NCBI GenBank assembly: GCA_037968475.1
Contig: JBBKVO010000027.1
Span: 1-64,000 of the forward strand
Direction of reading: 5' to 3'
Length of the DNA stretch: 64,000 bases
Origin: SB11 sp037968475
GTDB taxonomy: Bacteria > Bacteroidota > Bacteroidia > UBA8524
Under the pieces are notes generated by a model, which saw only the letters and a program-made list of their open reading frames with translations, made no database searches and was not told the origin of the DNA. Shown here piece after piece: positions 51,008-61,500 of this stretch (positions are counted from its first letter, which is position 1; each line of letters starts with the position of its first letter). The translations under genes were made by a program, and so were the position numbers.

Positions 51008-51418
51008 TCACATTTTTTTGATGGTGTAGGTTACCACGCCCCAAACACTAAAATTACTTTCGTCGGTTACTTTTATGGGTTTATAATTAGGGTTGGCGGG
51101 TAGTAGATACAGTTGATTGTTGGCCATGTGCAGGCGTTTAAGGGTTAACCCCCCGTTTATGCTACATAGGGCTATACGCCCGTGGTTTGCATCAGCCGAT
51201 TTATCTATTACTACTAAATCACCATTATCTATTCCTGCCCCCGTCATAGAGTCGCCTTCTACCCTGCCCACAAAAGTCCAGTTAGGATTTTGCACCAATA
51301 CTTGCGTTAAATCTATACTATCCTCCATATAGTCGCGTGCAGGAGAAGGAAAACCAGCAGGAATACCCTCTATAAACGGCAATAAGGTGATATTTCTTTT
51401 TGTTGACATTTTTAACAT
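51008..51418 (-). CDS. umuD: UmuD-type LexA-like self-cleaving subunit
   Basis: 136 residues. The cleavage site is Ala21-Gly22 (GIPAGFPSPA), the nucleophile is Ser57 in VEGDSMTGAGI, and the general base Lys94 in GLTLKRL. Cleavage induced by RecA filaments produces the form that activates UmuC in SOS mutagenesis. Start ATG is at 51418; another in-frame ATG lies three codons on. An inverted repeat lies 9 bases before the start. Confidence 0.94.
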   Translation of the reverse strand: MLKMSTKRNITLLPFIEGIPAGFPSPARDYMEDSIDLTQVLVQNPNWTFVGRVEGDSMTGAGIDNGDLVVIDKSADANHGRIALCSINGGLTLKRLHMANNQLYLLPANPNYKPIKVTDESNFSVWGVVTYTIKKM

Positions 51419-51426
51419 TATTCAGA

Positions 51427-51440
51427 TGTAAAATTTAACA
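51427..51440 (-). promoter_or_regulatory. Candidate operator of umuDC
   Basis: TGTAAAATTTAACA is a near-palindrome: its complement reads TGTTAAATTTTACA, 12 of 14 symmetric. It lies 9 bases before the umuD start, where an SOS repressor could block transcription. The LexA box of this group is not known to me, so this is only a candidate. Confidence 0.3.
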
Positions 51441-51498
51441 AAACAAAAAGAACATAGCAATACCTTTCTTGCTTTTTTGTAAACAAAAGAGGTTTTTA

Positions 51499-52923
51499 TT
51501 AAGAAAAATTAAAATGCTCTATAAGCATTTTGTGGGTTAACGGCTTGGTTAGATACCCTTTTACTAATGGGTATTTTCTTGATTTCTCTATATCAGAAGG
51601 GTCAATGGATGAGGTAAGCATAAATACATTTAGCTTAATGCCCATACTTTGCAAATTATCTAAAAAATCCCACCCATTCATATCGGGCATATTTATATCC
51701 AAAAAGATAGTATCAGGTGGGTTTTGCCTGTGTTTCAACACTTGCAAAGCATCTTGACCCTTATTATAGCTTTGCAGGTTTAGTTGTTTATTAAATCGCT
51801 TAAGTATAAGCCCTGTAATATTAACAAACACCTTATCATCGTCTACCAACATTACATTGTGGAAGGTGTATTGTTTTTTATCGTCAGCGGCAAACGAAAC
51901 GGTATCGGTAGACACAATATCATTCAATTCGTGTACGGCTGCATCTAGTTTTAGTGAAACGGATTTCAAATCGTGCAATAGTTTTATGTTATCTGATGCT
52001 GTTGGGTTTTCAAAGTCAAAAACATCAAAAATTGAAAGTATATCCGCTATAGGCGAACGTAGCTGGTGAGAGGTGAAAAAAGCATAAGTCTTTAACCTTT
52101 TATACGACTGGAGTAAACGAACCTCGTTTTCTTTTAGCTCTGTAATATCTTGTGCTACAAAAATAAAGCGCATCAATTTGCCTTCAGCATCTGCTATAGG
52201 ATCGCCATTTAGGCGTAACCAAAAAGGTTTACCTTCTTTGGTATAGCTTAGTAACTCACCACTAAAGCGTACCCCTTTGGCGAAATTTTTCTGCATATCT
52301 TTTAGCGTCTCCACATTTTCGGGGATTTCTACTAGCAACACTCTGGGCTTATTGCCTTTTACTTCGGCAAGAGTATAGCCTGTAAGTTGCTCGTAGCTTG
52401 CATTTACCCACTCTATATACTGTTCATTATCGGTTATTAATATAATATTGGTGGTTTTTTGGGCTATAAGTGCCAGTTTGCTTAGCTCTTCTTGCTGTTG
52501 CTCTTGTTCGGTTGTATCATGAGTAATACCTAAAATAAGTTTGGGTGAACCATTTGCCAAACGTGAATACACCATTTCGCGAGATAAAAAATAGCGCAAT
52601 TCACCGTTAGCAGTTAAATAAGGCATTCTTACCTGTATTACCTTTTCATCTTCTAGTTGCTTTAATTGCTCAAAGTGTTGTTGCATTTCCTTCTCCCTAT
52701 TTGGCGGAATAAGTTTTCCAATAATGTTACACCCCATTTCTTTTACCTCTTTTGGGGTATAGCCCAATGCATTAGCAATACTTTTGCTGGCATATACATT
52801 GCACTGATTTTCAATATCAAAGAGATAAATAATATCCTCTGAGGCCTTGTGTATAGCAGACAATAGGTCAGCAGGATTTATAGCTCCCCAGGTCGAACTA
52901 ATATCTTTTTCTCTTTCTTCCAT
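51499..52923 (-). CDS. PAS-PAS-DHp-REC signalling protein lacking an ATPase domain
   Basis: 474 residues. Two PAS domains at about 18-140 and 145-262; a HisKA-like helix with the H-box SHQLRSP (His286) at 265-340; a short linker; and a receiver domain 355-470 with Asp409 (DTIFLDINMPDMNGWD) and Lys460 (LTKPL). No N, G1 or G2 boxes of a HATPase domain occur between 340 and 355. It cannot autophosphorylate like a normal hybrid kinase and could take phosphate from, or dimerise with, another kinase. No signal peptide, so it senses in the cytosol. Confidence 0.85.
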   Translation of the reverse strand: MEEREKDISSTWGAINPADLLSAIHKASEDIIYLFDIENQCNVYASKSIANALGYTPKEVKEMGCNIIGKLIPPNREKEMQQHFEQLKQLEDEKVIQVRMPYLTANGELRYFLSREMVYSRLANGSPKLILGITHDTTEQEQQQEELSKLALIAQKTTNIILITDNEQYIEWVNASYEQLTGYTLAEVKGNKPRVLLVEIPENVETLKDMQKNFAKGVRFSGELLSYTKEGKPFWLRLNGDPIADAEGKLMRFIFVAQDITELKENEVRLLQSYKRLKTYAFFTSHQLRSPIADILSIFDVFDFENPTASDNIKLLHDLKSVSLKLDAAVHELNDIVSTDTVSFAADDKKQYTFHNVMLVDDDKVFVNITGLILKRFNKQLNLQSYNKGQDALQVLKHRQNPPDTIFLDINMPDMNGWDFLDNLQSMGIKLNVFMLTSSIDPSDIEKSRKYPLVKGYLTKPLTHKMLIEHFNFS

Positions 52924-53139
52924 TAATAGTGTTTACACAACACAAAGTAAAAAGCAAGTTAACAAATAAATTCAAAAACTTAAAACAAAAAACTTAAAAC
53001 TTAAAAAACACAACTGATTGTGTTTAATATTACGCTATTTGCTTACTTTTAGTGCAAAATCACCCTAACGGGTGATGCTTTTAAAGAAGCTAAAACTGTT
53101 TTTTGCGCTATATTTTTAAATCTTTATATTTTATTAATT

Positions 53140-53526
53140 ATGAAAAGAGTAACAGGACTAGGGGGCGTTTTTTTTAAGGCACAAAACCCTAAAGAATTAG
53201 CGGCTTGGTACGATAAACACTTAGGATTATCGTTTGGCGACGGTTTGTATCACACCTTTTTTTGGGATGAAGACCCACAACCCGAAGAAAGGGCTCTTTC
53301 GGCCTTTTCTATGTTTAAAAATGACACTAAATATTTTGCGCCATCAACACAACCATTTATGTTTAACCTTAGGGTAGAGAATTTAGATTGGCTGTTAGAT
53401 ACGCTTCGCTCTGAAGGTGTACAAGTTATGGACGAGGTTGAGTCTATGGAAGGTATAGGGAAATTTGGCTGGATTGTAGACCCTGAAGGAAATAAAATTG
53501 AACTGTGGGAGCCTGCAAAAAAGTAG
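53140..53526 (+). CDS. VOC family (glyoxalase/bleomycin-resistance fold) protein
   Basis: 128 residues made of two beta-alpha-beta-beta-beta units: TGLGGVFFKAQNPKELAAWYDKHLGLSFG and, after the midpoint, MFNLRVENLDWLLDTLRSEGVQV ending IVDPEGNKIELWEPA. The latter Glu is a standard metal ligand, and a second would come from the first unit. The substrate cannot be predicted. It stands alone and ends in a bidirectional hairpin. A -7-like TACTTTTA lies at 53044-53051. Confidence 0.88.
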   Translation: MKRVTGLGGVFFKAQNPKELAAWYDKHLGLSFGDGLYHTFFWDEDPQPEERALSAFSMFKNDTKYFAPSTQPFMFNLRVENLDWLLDTLRSEGVQVMDEVESMEGIGKFGWIVDPEGNKIELWEPAKK

Positions 53527-53532
53527 AACTGA

Positions 53533-53573
53533 AAATAGTGAAGCAGTAGTTAAACTACTGCTTTACTATTTTT
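53533..53573. terminator. Bidirectional terminator
   Basis: AAATAGTGAAGCAGTAGT and ACTACTGCTTTACTATTT pair around a TAA loop (one mismatch), followed by T-runs. The stop codon of the convergent T9SS gene (53555) lies inside the hairpin. Confidence 0.7.
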
Positions 53574-54985
53574 TGAGTATGCATACCTTGTTGGGTTTGT
53601 ATTTGTATATAATATACACCCGACGGTAATACACTAATATCTATACCACTATTAATAGTATGGGCATCTAGTTCTACATTCTTTATACATTTACCCTGTA
53701 ATGTATATATAACAATACTTTGAGGCATTTCACGCCCTCTTATATCAAAATACAATTTATCAGTAGTAGGATTAGGGTATACACTAATATGTGGTGCGCT
53801 ATTAGGCTTATTTATACCCAAAGTTTTTTTACGCACTATTGCACTATCATTATTAGAGTATACCGCCGTTGTACCATTGTAGCCCTTAATTCTATAAAAA
53901 TATAAGGTATCAAAACCTACTAAGGTATCTGTATAATTATACACAGTACTATCAAACGTAGCAATGGGTTGCCAAGTAGGGTTGCTGTATGTTCGCCTTT
54001 CTAGTATAAAACCTGAATCGGTTTGTTGTATGTTGTGCCCCCAATTAAGTGTTATCTTCTTTACTAGATTAAAAGGGGCATCCGCCTTTAATGCAATAGT
54101 ATTTAAAAACTGAGGGTCAACACTAATTGTCAATAAAAACATTTCGCGGTAGTGGGTTCCTATTAGCTGACCATTGCGCCATTCTTTTACTTCATACGCC
54201 AATAAATACCTGCCTCGCGATTTTGGGAATGCAGTAAAGTTACCCGTTGTACTATTTAGGTTAAAATATGCAGGGCTTTTGCCCAAAGGTTCTTGCCCGC
54301 TATAACCTGTTCGATAAGTGACCTTTGTAAAGGGCAAAGAAATTTTACTTGGTGGTGTAGGTATAGGTGTCGTCATGTCGGCACCATCAATTGCATCTAC
54401 TAAATGATAGCTACAACTATCACCATTAATATCGTGATTTTTTAACGATCCAAAATATTTTGCAGAAGGGCTTATTACTATTGGTGCTTCGCTATAAAGT
54501 TTCGGTGTTGTATTATATATTGGTGAGCCCGTATTGATTTTTACAAAATAAGTATTGCCGCTCTCATCTATAATACTACCTAGTGTTGGCCTACAACACC
54601 TAACATAGGTAATAACATACTCATTTATGTTTGGCTTTAAAATTACTTCAGCTTGATATCTTGCTTCTCTATAACAAAGCGATGAACCTTGATTCTGCTG
54701 AATACCATTAGGTATTATCGTTACCTCAGATGTTTTATTTACTCCCCAAATATTTTCCAATTTATAACCTGAATTAGATTGATATACACCTAATCTCACA
54801 TCATCATCAAACGGCACCGTTGATGCAGCGCAATCCCTTACCAATACTAAGGTAATTTTATACCTGTAATCGCCATTGGTTTCTGTGCCTATATATTCAT
54901 AGTACATACTTCCATGAGTAAGATGGGTGGCATTTGCCACAGCAAAGCACAAGGCAAATGCTATAACTGTAAGTAGTTTTTTCAT
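53555..54985 (-). CDS. T9SS-exported surface protein, RDC-domain paralogue 1
   Basis: 476 residues from the ATG at 54985 (the open frame extends ten residues further). Signal peptide (FAVANATH), then an N-terminal domain of the kind found at the start of large gliding-motility-associated Bacteroidota proteins: THLTHGSMYYEYIG, YRYKITLVLVRDC, and YVRCCRPTLGSI. Next is a middle domain with DGDSCSYHLVDA-like and LAYEVKEWRNGQLIGTHYRE blocks, a fibronectin-like module (about 300-390) and a type A T9SS sorting tail (YPNPTTDKLYFD ... YYIQIQTQQG). It is the third of three tandem paralogues in transcription order. Confidence 0.85.
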   Translation of the reverse strand: MKKLLTVIAFALCFAVANATHLTHGSMYYEYIGTETNGDYRYKITLVLVRDCAASTVPFDDDVRLGVYQSNSGYKLENIWGVNKTSEVTIIPNGIQQNQGSSLCYREARYQAEVILKPNINEYVITYVRCCRPTLGSIIDESGNTYFVKINTGSPIYNTTPKLYSEAPIVISPSAKYFGSLKNHDINGDSCSYHLVDAIDGADMTTPIPTPPSKISLPFTKVTYRTGYSGQEPLGKSPAYFNLNSTTGNFTAFPKSRGRYLLAYEVKEWRNGQLIGTHYREMFLLTISVDPQFLNTIALKADAPFNLVKKITLNWGHNIQQTDSGFILERRTYSNPTWQPIATFDSTVYNYTDTLVGFDTLYFYRIKGYNGTTAVYSNNDSAIVRKKTLGINKPNSAPHISVYPNPTTDKLYFDIRGREMPQSIVIYTLQGKCIKNVELDAHTINSGIDISVLPSGVYYIQIQTQQGMHTQKIVKQ

Positions 54986-55017
54986 CTTTATAAAAAATAT
55001 TTCTTTTCTGACCAATT

Positions 55018-56421
55018 TTACTGTTTAATAAACAACTGCCTTGCTATACGATTTTCGCTTTGAACCAATACTATGTATGTTCCATGCGAAAGCCCTGAAA
55101 TATCAATGGCATCAGTAGGCTGTATATATTCAGCCATTATTTTCCCCTCAAATGTAATTATGGATACTTTCTCTACTAAAAACCCGCTATTACTTTTAAT
55201 ATAAATATTATTTGTGGCAGGGTTTGGGTATACCGAAAATACATTTTCAATCTTTTCTTTTACACCGGTGGGCTGGCCTATATAACCACTTTTAATTTGC
55301 GAATATAAAATAGGGCTTTGTGTTTCAGCTTTTACAAAATACCAGTACAATACATCTTTGCTTATTGTGGTGTCGGTATAGCTGGTGTCTTGTGGTTGCA
55401 AAGTGGCAATAGTATCCCAAACCATAAGCGTATCTGCACGGCGTAGCAGCTTATATTTTAAAACAGTATCAGTAGTTGTTTTAGTCCAAGTGCATATTAA
55501 GTGAACATTAGTAGTATCTGCCGTTACGTTTAAATCAATACCATTTCCCCTTCCAGTACCCAAATACAATAATGAATACTCGCGGTAATGGGTAGCTAGT
55601 AAAACTCCATTTCGCCATTCATCTACCTGCACACCTACCAAATACAATCCTGCCAGCCTACTATTAAATAATGCTTTACCTATATAAGTATCCAGATTTA
55701 ATGGGTTATCGGCTTTAAAAGGTTGCTGGCCATTGAAACCATTGCGGTATCTGATACTTGATATTGCAGGCATTTTTGGCGGGAAACTATCAACAAAGGG
55801 ATTTAGTGTTGAACCGCCTGAAAATGGAGTAAATAATTTATAGCTTATGCTATCGCCATCAATATCTTGGTGCGAAAAATCTAACTGATTAAATACGTTT
55901 GTGCCTAGAATAAAAGATACTTCTTTTGATTGTGATTGAGGTGCCGAGTTAGTGGTTCCATAAACGGGTATAAACACAGAAACTGATGTGCCCTCATCGT
56001 CCATTACATTATTGTTTGGTCGGCGGCAGCAACGTTGGTATATTAAATAAAAACCTGTATGATTTTTAGGGGCTGTAAAAGTAAAGGTATATACTCCTTT
56101 TTTATAACAACCTGTATTGTTGCTAGAGCCTGACGGGTAGATAATAGGTTGAGCCACGCTATCGTAGGCCAGTGAAACTGATTCTGTTTGAAATAAATTT
56201 TTAGCCGAATCATTGGCATAAATACCTATTGATACTTTCGCATCAAATCCAACGGGCGATACATCGCAGTCACGAAAAAGAACAAGGTTCACTTTATATA
56301 GTTCATCACCAGCACCATTATTACCTATATACGTATAGTACATATTAGTATTAATAATGTGTGTGGCTTTGGTAGAAACAAAACACAAAGCCAATAAGAT
56401 AATTGCAATTAATTTTTTCAT
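55018..56421 (-). CDS. T9SS-exported surface protein, RDC-domain paralogue 2
   Basis: 467 residues from the ATG at 56421. Same order as its neighbour: signal peptide (FVSTKATH), IINTNMYYTYIG, LYKVNLVLFRDC, the double-Cys YQRCCRRPNNNVMDDEG, the DGDSISYKLFTP block, VDEWRNGVLLATHYREYSLLY, a fibronectin-like module, then YPNPATNNIYIKS ... GTYIVLVQSENRIARQLFIKQ as the sorting tail. It lies 32 bases from paralogue 1's start and 54 bases after paralogue 3's stop, on one strand, consistent with an operon. Confidence 0.85.
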   Translation of the reverse strand: MKKLIAIILLALCFVSTKATHIINTNMYYTYIGNNGAGDELYKVNLVLFRDCDVSPVGFDAKVSIGIYANDSAKNLFQTESVSLAYDSVAQPIIYPSGSSNNTGCYKKGVYTFTFTAPKNHTGFYLIYQRCCRRPNNNVMDDEGTSVSVFIPVYGTTNSAPQSQSKEVSFILGTNVFNQLDFSHQDIDGDSISYKLFTPFSGGSTLNPFVDSFPPKMPAISSIRYRNGFNGQQPFKADNPLNLDTYIGKALFNSRLAGLYLVGVQVDEWRNGVLLATHYREYSLLYLGTGRGNGIDLNVTADTTNVHLICTWTKTTTDTVLKYKLLRRADTLMVWDTIATLQPQDTSYTDTTISKDVLYWYFVKAETQSPILYSQIKSGYIGQPTGVKEKIENVFSVYPNPATNNIYIKSNSGFLVEKVSIITFEGKIMAEYIQPTDAIDISGLSHGTYIVLVQSENRIARQLFIKQ

Positions 56422-56493
56422 AATATTATAGTGTTGCAAACTAATACTGTTTATGCTACTCTATTTAAAAAGGCCTTGTTTTTCGACCAAATA

Positions 56494-57849
56494 TTACTGT
56501 TTAATGAATTTCGTTACAAAACGAATCTCCTCATTGTTTATAAAGACAGAGTATATTCCTGCTGACAAATAACTTACAGACAACTCTCTTTCGTACAGCC
56601 CATCAAACACTGCCCTACCCATAGCATCAATAATTAGCAGTTTTTGCGGAGTATAATCATCAGGTATTATAAAAAAAATTTTATCCGTTACAGGATTGGG
56701 GTAAACGGTCATTTCTATACTATTAATAGCCTGTACTGTTGTTGGCATCCCTCCCGTTTTCCACTCATCAGAAATCACCGTAATGGGTACTTTATTCATC
56801 TCGCCCACAGCAACAACTCTATACCTGCGCTCCACAGTATCAGCAAATTGGCTATTATCATTACCGTTCTGTCCCAAAGTACTGTCTATTCTTTGCCAAG
56901 TAGTATTCGCTAATTTTCTTTCTATATAAAACTGTTTAACTACGGTAAGCGAGTGCACCCAACTAAGCATTGCTACATTTGGTTTTTTAGTGCCTGAAAT
57001 TGATATATAGGCATTTGTTGGGTAATTTTTTACAATAGACTGAATAACTAAAGGAAGGCGATATGTGGCTATTGAATTACCATTGCGCCACTCTATTACA
57101 TCAACAGCAAGTACAAAACGGGCTGGATTTGTAGCTTTTACAGTAAGCGCGCCAGTGCTGTTATCAATAGCAATCCATCCCCCCAATAAACTCGGTAAAT
57201 TAAGCGTATTTTCAGACCTTAAATCATAATCAGGATTAATACGATTTGGCAAACTGCTAATATCGTTACCCTCCCTATAATAGGGCATTGCTAGTTGGTA
57301 AGTAAAACTGTCGTTATCTGTATTATTTATACTTGCATCAAAAGCAAACGTTTCTCCTGCACGCATAGCATAAAATACAGCTAAATCATTTTTAGGCATT
57401 ATATTATTAGCTGCACTGGGTGGTACAACACCATAAACAACCTGTGCAGTGTAGTAGCTGTTTCTAAAACTATAATACAATTGATAACCCGTAGCATTAT
57501 CAGGCAATACCACTGTATCGGTATAGGTATGTTTCCGCAAACAATAACCTACTGAAATATTAGAAGAGGCAAATGGGTCGACAGCTTCTTCACTCACTAG
57601 TTTTAATGAAACCTTTTGCAGTAAATAGGCCGAAGTATTGTTTTCATAAACGCCTACGCTAATAGCATCAGGGAAGTTTTGTTGTGATGCGTAGCAATCT
57701 CTATTTAGTGTTAGCGTAATAACATAGGCAGTATTATTACTATCGGTTTTACCTATATATTGGTAGTGAAAATAACCTGATATATAGTGTGAAGCAGCTA
57801 AGGGACTAATTATTAAAACAATAATTAATAGTAAAAATACTTTTCTCAT
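56494..57849 (-). CDS. T9SS-exported surface protein, RDC-domain paralogue 3
   Basis: 451 residues, first of the tandem array in transcription. Signal peptide (SPLAASH), YISGYFHYQYIG, YVITLTLNRDC, DNDSFTYQLAMPYY, DVIEWRNGNSIATYRLP, fibronectin-like module and sorting tail (YPNPVTDKIFFI ... GIYSVFINNEE). Where the other two paralogues have RCC, this one reads LYYSFRNSYYTA, so the paired cysteines are lost. It is probably the most diverged member. Confidence 0.83.
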   Translation of the reverse strand: MRKVFLLLIIVLIISPLAASHYISGYFHYQYIGKTDSNNTAYVITLTLNRDCYASQQNFPDAISVGVYENNTSAYLLQKVSLKLVSEEAVDPFASSNISVGYCLRKHTYTDTVVLPDNATGYQLYYSFRNSYYTAQVVYGVVPPSAANNIMPKNDLAVFYAMRAGETFAFDASINNTDNDSFTYQLAMPYYREGNDISSLPNRINPDYDLRSENTLNLPSLLGGWIAIDNSTGALTVKATNPARFVLAVDVIEWRNGNSIATYRLPLVIQSIVKNYPTNAYISISGTKKPNVAMLSWVHSLTVVKQFYIERKLANTTWQRIDSTLGQNGNDNSQFADTVERRYRVVAVGEMNKVPITVISDEWKTGGMPTTVQAINSIEMTVYPNPVTDKIFFIIPDDYTPQKLLIIDAMGRAVFDGLYERELSVSYLSAGIYSVFINNEEIRFVTKFIKQ

Positions 57850-57900
57850 ACGCCATGCTTTTAAAATAAAACGTCAAAAAAGGTAAAAGCGTTGTAATCC

Positions 57901-58536
57901 TTATGTCAATTGCACCACTTTAGCATCGGCAATAGCAAAAATTGAATCTCCCTTTTTAGGTTGTAACGGGTACAAACCCGTTAGCTTGCCAAACGAGGGT
58001 AGTACAGCATAGTTTTGAGAGAAGAAAAAACAAGGCAAACGCAGACTTTGCCTGCCCTTGCCTTGTAAACGCACACCTGGGTGTATGTGCCCGTATATAT
58101 TATATGCTGTGTGATTTTCTAGTGGTTCGTGGCTGAAAACAAATGAACTGAGATGCAATACATCAACCACTTTAAAACCAAAGCGTGCGTAGTGTTGCTG
58201 GTGCAAAATATCATGATTGCCTTGTACTAAAATAAACTCTAAATGCTGATAGCCTTTTAGTACCTCACCCAATAATTCCCAATCGCTATTATAACTGCTG
58301 TGAAATAAATCACCCAAAAATATTACTTGCTTTAACTGCGGAGTTTGCAATAACGCATCCAATTGTATAAAATCGTTTTGTTGGCTAATTAATGGCAAAG
58401 CAATGCCCGCCTTGCGAAAGTGCATACCCTTACCCAAATGCAAATCGGCTAAAATTAAGGTGTTTTGCGCTTGCCACAGTATTGCCTTTTGAGGCAATAA
58501 AATAAACTCTTCGCCACAAACCGTATGGGTTATCAT
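57901..58536 (-). CDS. pdeM: Ligase-associated DNA-damage-response endonuclease/phosphoesterase PdeM
   Basis: 211 residues of the calcineurin-like metallophosphoesterase fold: LADLHLGKGMHFRKAG, FLGDLFHS, LVQGNHD, FSHEPLENH and YGHIHPGVRL supply the two-metal site. In many bacteria pdeM lies beside an ATP-dependent DNA ligase and a DEXH helicase; these are not seen here. A TATCTTTG box five bases before the ATG suggests a leaderless message. Confidence 0.92.
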   Translation of the reverse strand: MITHTVCGEEFILLPQKAILWQAQNTLILADLHLGKGMHFRKAGIALPLISQQNDFIQLDALLQTPQLKQVIFLGDLFHSSYNSDWELLGEVLKGYQHLEFILVQGNHDILHQQHYARFGFKVVDVLHLSSFVFSHEPLENHTAYNIYGHIHPGVRLQGKGRQSLRLPCFFFSQNYAVLPSFGKLTGLYPLQPKKGDSIFAIADAKVVQLT

Positions 58537-58541
58537 TAGTG

Positions 58542-58549
58542 CAAAGATA
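58542..58549 (-). promoter_or_regulatory. -7 box of pdeM
   Basis: TATCTTTG followed by CACT on the minus strand. Only five bases separate it from the pdeM ATG, so transcription would start at about the A of the start codon. Confidence 0.55.
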
Positions 58550-58573
58550 AACTAGGATGATACCCCCGTAAAA

Positions 58574-61500
58574 CTATTGTTTTTGGATAACCAATTTCTG
58601 TTTGTAACTAAACTTGTCTCCTTCTATTTGGATAAAATATACTCCATCTAAGAACTCACTCAACTGTAACAATTTGTTTTCAGTAGTCCCTTCTGTGCTT
58701 AATACCATCTGACCTAAGTTATTAAAGATAGTAATGGTGTAGCTATTGGTATATGAACCCATATCAATAGTTAAGTCATTAGCAGCTGGGTTAGGGTATA
58801 AATTTATGCCATGTATATTATCCACACCGTTTAGGCTACTTGGCGAAAGGCTAACTGCTTTGGTAAGGGCATCGCCGCATCCATTTACATTTTTTTCAGC
58901 CAACGATAGCTGACCTGTGATTCCTGTATTCTCATTCCATCTAACAACAATTTGATTGGTTCCTTGTCCGCTAATTATCACTCCACCAATAATACTCCAT
59001 ACATAAGTAGAACCTGGTGTTAATGGCACACTATACGTTTCTTGCTTTTTGCCTTTTGATACGGATGGACCTGTAATTGATGTTGCACTAGACCCCGCTA
59101 ATACATCTATATATCTTGATATTGAATCCCAACAAGAATAATAGGGATCAGTAACTTTAAGTAATACTTTTATTTTACCTGATTTTATTGCGTAATATGG
59201 ATATAGGTTGGTTGTAGTAAAGTTACTGCCAGCAATTTCCCAATTGAATTTTGCAATAGAGGAATTCCAAACGGTAGAGGTATTTGCAAACCCAAATAAA
59301 TTATCTTTTAAACATTGTACACTATCAGTGGTAATATTAAAATTTGCAACAGGAAAATGCTCAAAAAGTAAATTTATTGCTGAAAACGAATCAACACAAA
59401 TACTATCCTGATCACTATAGGCTATTAGCACAGGTTTGTATTTAATTTGTTTGACTGTGTACGTTATTTTTGGGTTTTTTAGGCTTGATGTATCTCCATT
59501 ATCAAACTTCCAAAAATAATGCATAGTATTTGGCGCATCAATTATTGATGTATTAGTAAATATAAACTCATTGTCAGGAAAACATTGCCTATCCTTATTT
59601 ACCGTGTATGATGCTCTTGGCTTGGGTAGTATAGTAACCACTTTTTTTGTTGAGTCTATACAACCGTAATTATTTCTAACTGTTAATGTTATGGTGTACG
59701 TTCCGCTTTTACTGTATGGGTATTTAGTATTGTAATTGGTTGAGATTGTTCCGTCGCCGTAGTTCCATGTTTTTTGTGAAATTGTTCCGGTTCCGGCTAT
59801 ACTAAGGTCAGTAAAAACAATTGTGTCTCTTGAACATGATGTTGACTTATTAATAGTAAATGCAGGGTTTGGATTGTTAGCAATGGTAATTTGTTGCCCT
59901 GTGCTTTTTACACAGCCAAAAGTATCGGTTACTGTTAGTATAACAGAATAATTACCTGCCGATGTGTAGCCAGAATATATAATGTTTTTTGCTGACGAAA
60001 TGGATATATCCCCATTTCCAAAATCCCACAAGTATGATAATGGCCCCGTACCCGATGAAGAGTTAGTGGCATAAAACTTATGATTACTTAAACAACTAGG
60101 GCTAACTCCTGCATTAATAGATGCTATTGGGGTATTGTGCATATAAGCAAAGTTGTCTGGCAAATCCCATATTAAAGCCGGACTTGTTGAGCGCAACCTT
60201 ATTCTGTATTTATTTGAATAGAGTTGCGATGAAGATGGGTGAAATTTAAACTTTATAGTGTCAGAGGCGGCTATGTTAAGCATACCAAAAGTTGTTCTAT
60301 ATATTTCAACCCCATAAGTACCTTTAAATACTCCTGCAGTATCACTTAAGTATACAAGAAAGGTATTTGTACTATCAAAATTCGTGAAATTATTACTCGT
60401 AAATTTATACGTAAATAGCATCGTATCGTCTTTGCAATATTTAGTAGCATTTAGGTTTGAAAATTCAGACTCAATATCAGCAAATGCAGCTAAAAATGTA
60501 GAAGGGTTATAACCTGTTATAAAAATTTTGTCAGCTTTATCTACACATATTGATAAGGCTATATCATCGCTAGTGCCACCATAATAAGTGCCCCATGCTA
60601 ATTGTCCCGAAGAATCGAACTTACTTAAGAAGGCGTCGTAACTCCCTCCACCAAAAGTTGATTTATACCCAATAGTAGCTATATTATCTCTGCTCGATGT
60701 TTCGCCTGTTATTACAACATCATCATTAGAATTAATCGCTATTTTTCTTACTGTTTCAACGTTTGTGCCTCCAAAATATGTTGACCATAGCCTTGTGCCC
60801 TGCGGATTAAATTTAGCAAGATACCCATCGTTACCGCCTACTAAATGATCTTGATACGCTTTGTATGCTATCCCCGTATTGCTTCCCGTTACCCCTCCAA
60901 TATAAACATTTTGATTATTATCAACCGCAACAGATTTACTCCATCCCAAATAATAAGTTGCCCAAAGCCTCATACCCGTAGAATCAAATTTTGAAAGATA
61001 ACCGGCGCTTCCTGATGGTTTGGAGTTTAAGTGTCCGTTATATGCTATATTATAATCACTAGACGTCTCTCCACAAAAATAAATATTGCCAAAAGCATCT
61101 GTGCTAATACCATTAGCATTCTCTGCTTTTGTACCGCCATAATAAGACGCCCAAATTCGATTTCCACTACTATCAAACTTTGCAATAAAGGCATCATAAT
61201 CGCCGCTAATCGTATCTTGAAATCCATTTATAGAAATACCTGTACTGCTTTTTGTACTACCAACGAAATATACATTTCCAAACTTGTCACAGGCTATATC
61301 TTCAGCCGTTTCATTAGCACTACCCCCATAATAACTTGCCCACAAGCGTTTCCCTGTAGAGTCAAATTTAACTATGAAGGCTTCATCAGCTCCTGTAAGT
61401 GTATCTTTAAACCCCTTATATGCTATATTATTATTGCTTCCCGTTGTACCACACAGGTATATATTTGCTTCATTATCTACTGATAACCCACTACCACTTT

